DNA of 35,488 nt, from the NCBI GenBank assembly GCA_002402315.1, contig DHFP01000031.1, positions 1 to 35,488 on the forward strand, read 5' to 3'. The notes beneath the pieces were generated by a model. The model did no database searches. It had not been told where the DNA came from and worked only from the letters and a program-made list of their open reading frames with translations. Below, one piece after another: positions 7,669 to 16,254 of the stretch; within the stretch, counting starts at the first letter, position 1, and each line of letters opens with the position of its first letter. This DNA comes from Clostridiales bacterium UBA4821. Its GTDB lineage: Bacteria; Bacillota; Clostridia; Acetivibrionales; UBA4821. A program made the translations under genes and the position numbers.

Positions 7669-8733
7669 ATGACAGTGAGGCGTAAGACAAAGCTGGTTAG
7701 AATAGGTGATACTTGTATAGGGGCAGAGTCCCCTGTTTCAGTACAGTCCATGACTAATACAGATACAAGAAATATTGGCAGTACTGTTGATCAGATAAAA
7801 AGATTGCAGGATGCAGGCTGTGACCTGGTCAGGGTTGCGGTTCCCGATATGCAGGCTGCCGATGCAGTGAGTGAAATAAAAAGAGAAATTAATATTCCTC
7901 TTATTGCAGATATTCACTTTGATTATAGACTGACTATAAAGTCTATAGAAAACGGCGCAGATAAAATCAGGATAAATCCAGGCAACATCGGCGGAGTTGA
8001 AAAACTCAGGAAGGTAGTAGAAAAGGCAAAAGAAAGAAATATTCCAATCCGTGTAGGTGTAAATTCCGGCTCGTTGGAGAAAGACCTGATCGCCAAGTAC
8101 GGTGGAGTCACAGTCGAGGGGTTGGTTGAAAGCGCCCTGAACAACGTAAAGATGATTGAAGATTTGGGATATGATAATATGGTTATTTCCATCAAGGCAT
8201 CGAGTGTGGTTGAAACAATAGAAGCATATAAATTGGTTTCGCAAAAGATAAATTACCCTCTCCATATAGGGGTTACCGAAGCAGGAACCCTTTTCAGAGG
8301 TACAATAAGGTCAGCAGTTGGAATTGGTACCTTATTGGCAAGCGGCATAGGCAATACACTGAGGGTTTCTTTGACTGGTGACCCGGTTGAAGAGGTCAGG
8401 GTAGGCATAGAAATATTAAAGTCACTGGAGCTTCGCAAACAGGGTATAACCTTTGTATCATGCCCTACATGTGGGCGTACACGGGTAAATCTAGTTGAAA
8501 TAGCAAACAGGATTGAGCAGGAGCTGGTGAAGGTTGATAAGCCAATCAAGGTAGCAGTAATGGGATGTGCAGTAAACGGGCCGGGTGAAGCCAGGGAAGC
8601 GGATATCGGAGTTGCTTGCGGTGACGGCTGCGGGTTGATATTTAGCAAAGGAGAGATATTGAGGAAGGTACCTGAGGATAGGATTGTCGAGGAGCTGTTA
8701 AAGGAAATTAATACAATTAAATGTTCACAATAA
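7669..8733 (+). CDS. ispG: 4-hydroxy-3-methylbut-2-enyl diphosphate synthase
   Basis: IspG reduces MEcPP to HMBPP with a 4Fe-4S cluster, the penultimate step of the MEP pathway. The 354-residue protein has the TIM-barrel opening PVSVQSMTNTDTRN, DIHFDYRL and RINPGNIG, then the cluster ligands Cys265 and Cys268 (SCPTCGRTR), Cys300 (MGCAVNGPGEA) and Glu307. This is the short bacterial form without the plant-type insert. The ATG at 7669 follows GGGGGAAG. A strong hairpin follows, so this gene closes the uppS-to-ispG operon. Confidence 0.97.
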   Translation: MTVRRKTKLVRIGDTCIGAESPVSVQSMTNTDTRNIGSTVDQIKRLQDAGCDLVRVAVPDMQAADAVSEIKREINIPLIADIHFDYRLTIKSIENGADKIRINPGNIGGVEKLRKVVEKAKERNIPIRVGVNSGSLEKDLIAKYGGVTVEGLVESALNNVKMIEDLGYDNMVISIKASSVVETIEAYKLVSQKINYPLHIGVTEAGTLFRGTIRSAVGIGTLLASGIGNTLRVSLTGDPVEEVRVGIEILKSLELRKQGITFVSCPTCGRTRVNLVEIANRIEQELVKVDKPIKVAVMGCAVNGPGEAREADIGVACGDGCGLIFSKGEILRKVPEDRIVEELLKEINTIKCSQ

Positions 8734-8759
8734 ATGTAGACATATATATAAGTTTATAA

Positions 8760-8795
8760 ATTAGAACCCTTACCTACGAGAGTAAGGGTTCTAAT
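8760..8795 (+). terminator. Terminator of the uppS-ispG operon
   Basis: ATTAGAACCCTTAC (8760-8773) pairs perfectly with GTAAGGGTTCTAAT (8782-8795) around an 8-nt loop. The following bases are only moderately T-rich. Confidence 0.7.
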
Positions 8796-8904
8796 ACTTA
8801 GTTTGAATATAATTAATAATATTAATATCATTCAATGAGTAAGATAAATTTAAATATTAAAATTTATTTCAAAAGTTTTTGAGTACTACCCTAACCCAAA
8901 AATT

Positions 8905-8915
8905 TGTTATATAAT
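8905..8915 (+). promoter_or_regulatory. Possible promoter of polC
   Basis: A TATAAT at 8910-8915 (overlapping TATATA with a preceding TGT) lies 39 bp before the polC start in the 220-bp gap after the ispG terminator. No good -35 lies at standard spacing. An extended -10 promoter is possible. Confidence 0.35.
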
Positions 8916-8953
8916 TATTACCGAACATCAAAATGCGAGGGGCCTGAGTATAG

Positions 8954-11900
8954 ATGCAAGAAACAGTAAGTTCCACAAATAAAAAACCGTTCAAAGAGAT
9001 ATTTCCTTCATTAAAAGGGGAAAAATTTGAATCCTTTCTAAATGACATATTTATTGAAAACATCGAATTCTATAAGAAGTCAAACAGTATGATAGTATAT
9101 ACTTCCATTGACTCAGATATTCCAATCGAAATTATAGAGGAAATTGAAGGTAAAATCGTTCATTTTGTTGGTGTTGAGTATGTTGAGATAGTCAATGTAA
9201 ATAACTATAACCGTTCCAATCTACAGGAATTAATTGAAATGTATAAAGATAAAATGGTTATGATAATCAATAAAAAGGTTGCAATGAGCAAATCAATTTT
9301 ATTAGAAAGCCAATGGAAGGTTACCGGGAATAAAGTAATAGTTACATTAAAATCTTCTGGTGCGGAATTTTTAAATTTAAAAGGCTGTGACAAGTTGGTT
9401 GAGAAGTTTATGGTGCGGAATTTTTCGATTGAATATAAAGTACAGTTCGAAAACAATACAACACTTATAGATGGTTCCAATGAAGATTATTTAAAGTTCA
9501 AGGAAGAGGCAGAAAAGGAACTGCTTGCAGAAGTTATAAATGAAACAAAGAGTGACAGTACGAAATATACTGAACCTAACCAAAAGGAAAAGAGTCCATC
9601 AAGCGGTTCGGATATAATACTTGGTAAAGTATTTAAAGATGAGCTTACGAAAATTATTGATATTAATGCCGACATACAAAGAGCAGCAGTCCAAGGGAAA
9701 ATATTATGTATTGATTCAAGAGAAATATCTAACGGTAAACATTTAATAATGTTCGATGTGTATGATAAAACCAGCTCAATGACAGTCAAGGCATTCTTGA
9801 CCAAGGAAAAGTACAATGAGGCATACCCAAAACTTAAAGCAGAAAAATGCGTAAAGGTACGGGGAAATATCCAGTACGACAAATTTTCCAAAGAAATTAC
9901 CTTAATGGCAGTAGATATTATAGAAATTGCACAGAAAGAGGGTAAAAAGGATAGGGCTGAGGTAAAGAGAATAGAGCTTCACTTACATACTCAAATGAGT
10001 TCCCTGGATGCGGTTACATGTGCAGAGCAGTTGATAAAGAGGGCAGCATCATGGGGACACAAGGCAATTGCAATAACCGACCATGGAGTGGTCCAGGCTT
10101 ATCCTGAAGCCTACTCAGCGGGAAAAAAGAATAACATTAAAATAATTTACGGTATTGAATGTTACTTGGTAGATGATAAGATACCTATAATTAAGAATGC
10201 CAACAACCATACTCTTGATGGGGAGTTTGTGGTTGTAGATATAGAAACAACAGGGCTGAGCAGCATCAAAGACAGGATAATTCAGCTTGGAGCAGTAAAA
10301 GTTAAAAATGGTGAAATTATAGATAAGTTTAATAGCCTGATCAACCCAGGAGTTTCAATACCTGAGAATATTACAAAACTAACCGGTATTGATGATTCAA
10401 TGGTAAAGGACTCACCGTGTTTATCCGAAATACTGCCCGATTTTATTTCATTCATTGGAGACTGTCCGGTAATTGCACATAATGCACCTTTTGATATGGG
10501 TTTTATTGAACGTGCGGTAAAGGAACAGAAATTAAAGCTCAAGAATCCGGTTATAGATACACTGACATTATCAAGAATTCTCCTGCCGGAGTTGGAAAAA
10601 CACAAGTTGAGTTTGGTAGCAGAACATCTCGGAATAGAAGTAGGGGTTTGTCACCGTGCTGTTGATGATGCTATTTTAGCAGCAAATATATGGTTTAAAT
10701 TCACAGGACTATTAAAAGCGAAAGGCATACACAGTATTGACATGATAGACAAGGCGCTGAATGGTGAAACAAACATTAAAACAGCCCAGACTTACCATGC
10801 AGTAATATTGGTCAAGAACCAGGAAGGACTAAAAAACCTATATAAAATTGTATCAAAATCTCACTTAAACTACTTCTATAAGAAGCCTAGAGTGCCAAAA
10901 AGTCTATACATTAAGTATAAAGAAGGCCTGATGATCGGATCTGCATGTGAAGCAGGAGAACTCTACACGGCAATACTGAATAAGAAAAGCAGCGAAGAAA
11001 TCAACCAGTTAGCAAAGTTTTATGATTACCTTGAAGTTCAGCCCCTGGGCAACAATGAGTTTCTTATTAGAAATGGTACGGTTTCCAAACAGGAACTTAT
11101 TGAAATAAATAAAAGAATTGTTAAGCTGGGCGAGAAGTATAATAAGCCTGTAGTTGCCACATGTGATGTTCATTTTATGGATGAATGGGATGAAGTATTC
11201 AGGAGAATCCTCATGGCAGGACAAGGGTTTGATGATGCTGACAATCAAGCGCCGTTGTATTTCAGGACTACAGACGAGATGCTGAGAGAATTCCGGTACC
11301 TTGGAGAAGACAAGTCATATGAGATTGTAGTAACAAATACCAACTTGATAGCTGACATGATAGAAGAAGTAGTTCCTATACCTCAGAAGACCTTTCCGCC
11401 AAAGATTGAAGGGGCGGAACAAGAAATTGAGAGACTTGCGTTAGGCAGGGCAAAGGAGATTTATGGAGACTCTCTTCCGGAGATTGTTCAAGAAAGGCTG
11501 GATAAAGAATTAAATTCTATAATCAAAAACGGCTTTTCAGTAATGTACATAATTGCCCAGAAGCTAGTATCAAAATCACTAAGAGAAGGATATCTTGTAG
11601 GATCAAGGGGGTCAGTTGGATCATCCTTTGTGGCAACAATGTCGGGAATTACTGAAGTAAATCCTCTCCCTGCACATTATGTATGCAAGAACTGTAAGTA
11701 CTCCGAGTTTCCGGGGGGCAAGTATGACTGCGGGGTGGATATGCCTGATAAGGGCTGTCCAAATTGCGGACAGCCCCTGCACAAGGACGGATATGACATA
11801 CCATTTGAAACATTTCTAGGGTTCGATGGAGATAAAGAGCCTGATATAGATTTGAATTTCTCAGGAGATTATCAGCCTCGTGCACACAAATACGTGGAGG

Positions 11901-13264
11901 AGCTCTTCGGCGAAGGACATGTTTTTAGAGCCGGCACAATTGCAACCATTGCTGATAAAACAGCATATGGCTTTGTAAAGAACTACCTGGCCGATAGAAA
12001 TATAAATGTATTTAATGCCGAGATAAACAGGCTTGTTAGCGGATGCACCGGTGTCAAAAGGACTACCGGCCAGCACCCGGGCGGGGTAATGATAGTGCCG
12101 CAGGATAATGAAGTTTACGAGTTTTGTCCCATACAGCACCCTGCGGATGATGTGGATTCCGGCGTAATTACAACTCATTTCGATTACCTCTCGATTCATG
12201 GAACCTTGCTAAAGCTTGATATTCTTGGGCATGACGACCCTACAGTTATTAAGATGCTGGAGGATTTAACCGGTGTGGATGCCAGGAAGATTCCAATCGA
12301 TGATAAAAGAACAATGGCAATCTTCACAGGGACTGAATCGTTGGGCATTTCGTATGAAAGCATAAACAGTGAGGTAGGAACATTCGGTATACCTGAATTC
12401 GGCACCAAATTTGTCAGGCAGATGCTTGTAGATACTAAGCCGACTACTTTTTCCGAGTTGGTTAAGATATCCGGACTTTCACACGGAACCGATGTATGGC
12501 TGAATAACGCTCAGGATTTAGTACGTAATGGTACTGCAAAGCTTTCTGAGGTTATATGTACCAGGGATGATATTATGCTGTATTTAATAAAAAAAGGCCT
12601 TGAACCCAAGCAATCATTTAAAATAATGGAAGACGTGAGAAAGGGTAAAGGTCTTAAACCGGAATATGAAGAAGCAATGAGGGCAAATAGCGTACCCGAG
12701 TGGTATATACAGTCATGCAATAAAATAAAGTACATGTTCCCTAAGGCTCACGCCTGTGCATATGTCATGATGGCGTTTAGAATAGCATATTTCAAGGTGC
12801 ATTATCCGGAAGCTTTCTACGTTGCATACTTTACGGTCAGGGCTGACGATTTTGATGCTGAGCTTATGACTAACGGTCCGGAGAAAGTAAAGCACCATAT
12901 AAAGGAACTGGAAGGAAAGGGTAATAATCTAACTGCCAAGGAAAAGAATATATTGACAATACTTGAAGTTGTCAATGAAATGTACCAGAGAGGAATCAGG
13001 TTTTTGCCGGTCGATTTATATAAGTCTGATGCTTCGAGATTTTTAATAGAAGAAGAAGGCGGCGTCAGACCACCGCTTAATTCACTGCAGGGGTTGGGTA
13101 GTGTAGCGGCGCAAAGTATTGCTGAGGTACGCAAATACGAACAATTCCTATCAAAAGATGAAGTTAGAATAAAATCAAAAGTAAGCAAAGCAGTTATAGA
13201 GATATTAGACAGAAGCGGATGCCTGAAAGATTTGCCGGAGAGCAACCAACTAAGTTTATTTTAG
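8954..13264 (+). CDS. polC: DNA polymerase III alpha subunit, Gram-positive PolC type
   Basis: PolC is the replicative polymerase of low-GC Gram-positives. The 1436-residue length matches the family. Domains in order: N-terminal region and OB-fold (about 230-330), PHP domain with ELHLHTQMSS and AITDHGV (from about residue 340), an embedded proofreading exonuclease (VVVDIETTGL near 428, HNAPFDMGFI, HRAVDDAILA), a zinc finger with CKNC and CPNC pairs near residues 910-940, the polymerase active site PDIDLNFSGDY near 962 and the helix-hairpin-helix fingers. It ends in QLSLF, a canonical sliding-clamp-binding peptide. The ATG at 8954 follows GAGGGGC. It stands as a single-gene transcription unit. 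Confidence 0.98.
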   Translation: MQETVSSTNKKPFKEIFPSLKGEKFESFLNDIFIENIEFYKKSNSMIVYTSIDSDIPIEIIEEIEGKIVHFVGVEYVEIVNVNNYNRSNLQELIEMYKDKMVMIINKKVAMSKSILLESQWKVTGNKVIVTLKSSGAEFLNLKGCDKLVEKFMVRNFSIEYKVQFENNTTLIDGSNEDYLKFKEEAEKELLAEVINETKSDSTKYTEPNQKEKSPSSGSDIILGKVFKDELTKIIDINADIQRAAVQGKILCIDSREISNGKHLIMFDVYDKTSSMTVKAFLTKEKYNEAYPKLKAEKCVKVRGNIQYDKFSKEITLMAVDIIEIAQKEGKKDRAEVKRIELHLHTQMSSLDAVTCAEQLIKRAASWGHKAIAITDHGVVQAYPEAYSAGKKNNIKIIYGIECYLVDDKIPIIKNANNHTLDGEFVVVDIETTGLSSIKDRIIQLGAVKVKNGEIIDKFNSLINPGVSIPENITKLTGIDDSMVKDSPCLSEILPDFISFIGDCPVIAHNAPFDMGFIERAVKEQKLKLKNPVIDTLTLSRILLPELEKHKLSLVAEHLGIEVGVCHRAVDDAILAANIWFKFTGLLKAKGIHSIDMIDKALNGETNIKTAQTYHAVILVKNQEGLKNLYKIVSKSHLNYFYKKPRVPKSLYIKYKEGLMIGSACEAGELYTAILNKKSSEEINQLAKFYDYLEVQPLGNNEFLIRNGTVSKQELIEINKRIVKLGEKYNKPVVATCDVHFMDEWDEVFRRILMAGQGFDDADNQAPLYFRTTDEMLREFRYLGEDKSYEIVVTNTNLIADMIEEVVPIPQKTFPPKIEGAEQEIERLALGRAKEIYGDSLPEIVQERLDKELNSIIKNGFSVMYIIAQKLVSKSLREGYLVGSRGSVGSSFVATMSGITEVNPLPAHYVCKNCKYSEFPGGKYDCGVDMPDKGCPNCGQPLHKDGYDIPFETFLGFDGDKEPDIDLNFSGDYQPRAHKYVEELFGEGHVFRAGTIATIADKTAYGFVKNYLADRNINVFNAEINRLVSGCTGVKRTTGQHPGGVMIVPQDNEVYEFCPIQHPADDVDSGVITTHFDYLSIHGTLLKLDILGHDDPTVIKMLEDLTGVDARKIPIDDKRTMAIFTGTESLGISYESINSEVGTFGIPEFGTKFVRQMLVDTKPTTFSELVKISGLSHGTDVWLNNAQDLVRNGTAKLSEVICTRDDIMLYLIKKGLEPKQSFKIMEDVRKGKGLKPEYEEAMRANSVPEWYIQSCNKIKYMFPKAHACAYVMMAFRIAYFKVHYPEAFYVAYFTVRADDFDAELMTNGPEKVKHHIKELEGKGNNLTAKEKNILTILEVVNEMYQRGIRFLPVDLYKSDASRFLIEEEGGVRPPLNSLQGLGSVAAQSIAEVRKYEQFLSKDEVRIKSKVSKAVIEILDRSGCLKDLPESNQLSLF

Positions 13265-13279
13265 TATTTATAGGACTAT

Positions 13280-13326
13280 AGTACTAGCAACCCAGTTATA
13301 TAGGACCGGGATACTAGTACTTTTTT
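13280..13326 (+). terminator. Terminator of polC
   Basis: AGTACTAG (13280-13287) pairs with CTAGTACT (13314-13321), extended after a small internal loop by CCC (13291-13293) with GGG (13308-13310), and followed by six T (13321-13326). Confidence 0.8.
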
Positions 13327-13382
13327 AGTGCTGAAAAGCTAGTAGAATCAGTACCTATGCCCGATAGAGAAAGGTTATCAGA

Positions 13383-13391
13383 TGTTATACA
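13383..13391 (+). promoter_or_regulatory. Possible extended -10 promoter of the flp genes
   Basis: TGTTATACA at 13383-13391 is a TGn plus TATACA extended -10 element, 40 bp before the first flp gene and after the polC terminator. No convincing -35 is visible. Confidence 0.4.
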
Positions 13392-13430
13392 ATAAAAATA
13401 GAGTAGCAAACAAAAAAAGGAGGAAACATT

Positions 13431-13625
13431 ATGTTAAATATTATCAATTATTTAAAGCTAAAATTCACAAAAAAGGAAGGCCAGGGTATGGTAGAGTACG
13501 GCCTGATCATAGCAGTAATCGCAGTAGTAGTATTGATAGCGCTAACTCCGGTTGGAACAGCAGTATCAGATGTATTCACAAGCATAGTAAACTCAATCAG
13601 GGGAGTTGTCCCAGCGGGTACCTGA
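13431..13625 (+). CDS. flp: Flp-type pilin, copy 1
   Basis: This is the major subunit of a Tad (tight adherence) type IVb pilus. The 64-residue prepilin has a short basic leader ending KKEG, then QGMVEYGLIIAVIAVVVL. Cleavage by prepilin peptidase is expected after Gly17, placing Glu22 at +5 and Tyr23 at +6 as in Flp pilins. The hydrophobic helix then forms the filament core, leaving a mature chain of about 47 residues. The AAAGGAGG site is strong. It opens the tad locus and is followed by a near-identical second copy. Confidence 0.93.
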   Translation: MLNIINYLKLKFTKKEGQGMVEYGLIIAVIAVVVLIALTPVGTAVSDVFTSIVNSIRGVVPAGT

Positions 13626-13696
13626 TTAATCTAAATGAAAATAATTTGCATCGAATATATTAAGTAAACTTAAAACAAAAAAAAGGAGGAAACATT

Positions 13697-13891
13697 ATGT
13701 TAAATATTATCAATTATTTAAAAGTAAAATTCACAAAAAAGGAAGGCCAGGGCATGGTAGAGTACGGCCTGATCATAGCAGTAATCGCAGTAGTAGTATT
13801 GATAGCATTAACTCCGGTTGGAACAGCAGTATCAGATGTATTCACAAGCATAGTAAACTCAATTAGGGGAGTTGTTCCAGCGGGTACCTGA
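13697..13891 (+). CDS. flp: Flp-type pilin, copy 2
   Basis: The product is identical to the upstream pilin except Val for Leu at residue 10, which lies in the leader, so the mature pilins are the same protein. Six of the seven nucleotide differences are synonymous. Expected cleavage is again after Gly17 with Glu22 at +5. The gene is followed by a strong terminator, so pilin mRNA can accumulate far above that for the assembly genes, which would rely on read-through or an unseen promoter. Confidence 0.93.
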   Translation: MLNIINYLKVKFTKKEGQGMVEYGLIIAVIAVVVLIALTPVGTAVSDVFTSIVNSIRGVVPAGT

Positions 13892-13908
13892 TAAAAATAT
13901 CAGAATTT

Positions 13909-13945
13909 AATCCCCTATCTGGTTTTCAGGTAGGGTAATTTTTTT
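13909..13945 (+). terminator. Terminator after the flp genes
   Basis: CCCTATCTG (13913-13921) pairs with CAGGTAGGG (13927-13935, one G-U) around a five-base GTTTT loop, followed by seven T at 13939-13945. It probably sets a high pilin-to-machinery ratio. Confidence 0.8.
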
Positions 13946-13987
13946 AGACTAAGGAATGATGAAAAAGACAAAGTGAAGTGATGGTTG

Positions 13988-14407
13988 ATGATCCTATCCA
14001 GACATAATACTAAGATAGTTGGGAAGTTAAAAAAGAATAAGGGACAATCACTGGTTGAGATGGCATTCATACTTCCGATTATTCTGTTAGTAGTAATGGG
14101 GATAGTGGAGTTTGGAAGGATATTCAATACCTATCTCGTACTGACAAATGCATCCCGTGAGGGGGCGAGGGTAGCTTCGGTAGGTGGAACAGATACAGAT
14201 GTTATGAATTCGATACTGAATGTGACACCTACCTTGGACCCAATGTCTTTAAGCATAACCATCGATCCCTTGGAAGCAAACAGGAGCAGAGGACTACCGG
14301 CAACAGTTACCACAAACTATAACATAGAGTTAATATGCCCGATAGTAAATGTTATACTGCCCAACCCATTTCCTCTGACTTCACAGACCGTTATGCGCAT
14401 AGAGTGA
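13988..14407 (+). CDS. tadE: TadE-like minor pseudopilin
   Basis: TadE proteins are membrane-anchored pseudopilins needed for Flp pilus assembly. The 139-residue product has the TadE N-terminal block NKGQSLVEMAFILPIILL followed by VVMGIVEFGRIFNTY and the ASREGARVAS segment. The leader ends in Gly with Glu at +5 (G/QSLVE), so it should be processed by prepilin peptidase. The C-terminal part is a small extracellular beta-rich domain. ATG 13988 is chosen; the preceding TTG 13985 is also possible. It sits just after the pilin terminator. Confidence 0.88.
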   Translation: MILSRHNTKIVGKLKKNKGQSLVEMAFILPIILLVVMGIVEFGRIFNTYLVLTNASREGARVASVGGTDTDVMNSILNVTPTLDPMSLSITIDPLEANRSRGLPATVTTNYNIELICPIVNVILPNPFPLTSQTVMRIE

Positions 14408-14495
14408 ATACAAGCATAATGTAAAGAAAATAATTAGGCTGATTGTTTTACTTTAAACTGTGGGGAAGGAAAGGATAAAAACAGGTGGGATGGCT

Positions 14496-15416
14496 ATGCG
14501 ATTATTAAATAGATTTAAAAAAGAACAAAATGGTACAACAATAATAATATTTGTCGGAATTATTACAGGGATACTTGCCTTTTCAGCACTTGTAACTGAT
14601 GTAGGTTACCTGATGGTAGAGAGAAGCAAGTTAAAGAATACAGCAGATGCTGCAGCTTTAGCGGCTGTCCGTGAAATGTCCGTAGACCGTTCAAATGCTT
14701 ATACAGCAGCGGTTGATTATATACAAAAGAACGATAAGTCCAATCCGGTATATGAGATAATGATTCCAGATTCCGGGTATATTGCGACAGTAAAGCTAAA
14801 AAAGAACGTATACTTTTTCTTTGCCAGAATATTTGGCTTAATCAGTACCGAGATTCAGGTGCAATCTACTGCCAAAATGGCGCCGGTAGTTGCACTCAGG
14901 GGAGCAAGACCACTGGCAGTACCTCAGCAGACCTTTATATATGGTCAGCCGTATACGTTAAAAGAGGATGCCGGAGATGGTTTATCCGGTAACTATGGAG
15001 CTATATCACTAGGTGGTACTGGTGCGGACAGGTACAGAGACAACATCAAATACGGCTATAACTCAACCCTTAGACTCGGAGATTACATAAAAACGGAAAC
15101 CGGTAACCTGACCGGCCCTACGGAAGATGGTATTAAATACCTGTTAAGCGAATGTGATCACATTCCCAAGTGTACCTATAACAATTATGCGCTTAATTGT
15201 CCGAGGGTTATTGCAATCCCGGTTGTAAATACACTTGATGTTAATGGAAAGAAGCCAATTGTAGTAGTTGGGTTTGCATCATTTTTCGTTGAAGATTACA
15301 TAAACAACGGAGGTTACTCTGAAATTAAGGGAAGATTCATTGAGACCATTGCCAATGCGGAACTTGGTGATGCGGCAACCGACTATGGAATGAGAAGCAT
15401 AAAGCTGGTTGAATAA
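14496..15416 (+). CDS. TadG-like pilus assembly protein
   Basis: The N-terminus is that of TadG-type proteins: a basic stretch, EQNGTTIIIFVGIITGILAF as a single membrane helix (about residues 11-33), LVTDVGYLMVERSKLKNTAD and AAALAAVREMS. The remainder (to residue 306) is extracellular and beta-rich with four cysteines in a cluster near residues 208-228 (ECDHIPKC...NCPRV), possibly forming disulfides. The ATG at 14496 has AGGTGGG six bases upstream. An in-frame GTG at 14460 and ATG at 14490 are poorer choices. Its position between tadE and cpaB is typical of tad loci; the exact mechanical role is not known from sequence. Confidence 0.8.
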   Translation: MRLLNRFKKEQNGTTIIIFVGIITGILAFSALVTDVGYLMVERSKLKNTADAAALAAVREMSVDRSNAYTAAVDYIQKNDKSNPVYEIMIPDSGYIATVKLKKNVYFFFARIFGLISTEIQVQSTAKMAPVVALRGARPLAVPQQTFIYGQPYTLKEDAGDGLSGNYGAISLGGTGADRYRDNIKYGYNSTLRLGDYIKTETGNLTGPTEDGIKYLLSECDHIPKCTYNNYALNCPRVIAIPVVNTLDVNGKKPIVVVGFASFFVEDYINNGGYSEIKGRFIETIANAELGDAATDYGMRSIKLVE

Positions 15417-15480
15417 TAGGAATTAGGGGTCAAGAGTTAGAATACATACTAATACAAATATATTTCAAGGGGTGTTCAGC

Positions 15481-16233
15481 ATGGAATGGATTAATAAAAA
15501 GATAATCCTATTAGCAATCATTCTGTCTCTATTCACATCACTATTCATCTACTCTTACATCAACAGAATGACTAAAACTGCAAAGCCAACAGATTTAGTA
15601 ATAGTATATGCAGCAGCAAAAACAATACCGTCCCGGGCAATGATTTCGGCTGCGGATGTTAAGGAAATTCAAATCGATAAAAAATATGTTCTTCCAGGAG
15701 CATTTCAAAATAAAGCAGAAATAGTAGGAAAAAGAGTAAAAGACCCGGTATTGGAGGGTGAACAATTACTCAAAGATAGACTGGCAGATGAGGCGAAGAT
15801 GAATTTATCTTATTCAATTCCAGATGGAAAAAGAGCAGTAAGTATTAATGTAAATGAAGCAAGTGTAGTTGCTAACTTCATAAGACCCGGAGACTATGTT
15901 GATATTATAGGAACATTTGAGAAAGAAGATATCACTGAAGCAGATAGAAAGGTAGTATATCCCAAGATTACAAAAGTAGTATTGCAAAACGTTATGGTTT
16001 TAGGCATCGGGCAGGATAACCACATACCGGAAGGTGAGAGTAAGAAGGAGATACCTAAAACAGTAACACTGGCTATAGATACACAAGATACTGAAAAACT
16101 GGTTTATTCATCCGAGGCAGGGGTTTTGAGGCTGGCATTAAGACCGGTGGGCGATGCGCAAAACGTCCAGACCGGCGGAGTTATAAGAAAAGAAATAACC
16201 GGAGATAAGGGTGCAGTTATATTTCCTAAATAA
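15481..16233 (+). CDS. cpaB: CpaB/RcpC-like SAF-domain pilus assembly protein
   Basis: The 250-residue protein has one N-terminal membrane helix (KIILLAIILSLFTSLFIYSY) and then an SAF domain (about residues 38-110: VYAAAKTIPSRAMISAADV, VGKRVKDPVLEGEQLLKDRL), followed by the conserved RAVSINVNEASVVANFIRPG segment of CpaB/RcpC. In diderm bacteria this protein works with the secretin; in this monoderm context it may interact with cell wall or the growing pilus instead. The ATG at 15481 is preferred over GTG 15472 because AAGGGGTG lies at good spacing. Confidence 0.87.
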   Translation: MEWINKKIILLAIILSLFTSLFIYSYINRMTKTAKPTDLVIVYAAAKTIPSRAMISAADVKEIQIDKKYVLPGAFQNKAEIVGKRVKDPVLEGEQLLKDRLADEAKMNLSYSIPDGKRAVSINVNEASVVANFIRPGDYVDIIGTFEKEDITEADRKVVYPKITKVVLQNVMVLGIGQDNHIPEGESKKEIPKTVTLAIDTQDTEKLVYSSEAGVLRLALRPVGDAQNVQTGGVIRKEITGDKGAVIFPK

Positions 16234-16254
16234 TACAGGCTGGAGGAAGAAAAT

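Larger units (their letters stand above)
13410..13894 (+). repeat. Tandem duplication of the flp pilin gene
   Basis: Two units with a 266-bp period each contain an AAAAAAAGGAGGAAACATT ribosome site and a 195-bp flp gene. The coding copies differ at 7 of 195 bases, with one amino-acid change (Leu10 to Val). The intervening sequence (about 13626-13675) is not repeated. Confidence 0.9.

Noticed and set aside
8253..8648. 131-codon minus-strand frame inside ispG
   Set aside because: It is antisense to a highly conserved gene, has no ribosome site or recognisable product, and its composition mirrors ispG codons.
12817..13245. 142-codon minus-strand frame inside polC
   Set aside because: It is antisense to the conserved C-terminal part of PolC with no independent signals.
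13382..13663. 93-codon frame over the first flp gene
   Set aside because: It is a frame-shifted reading of the pilin gene; the flp frame has the ribosome site, family match and a duplicate copy.
13410..13894. Tandem flp genes as an assembly artefact
   Set aside because: The copies carry seven differences and different flanks, so they are not a duplicated read segment.
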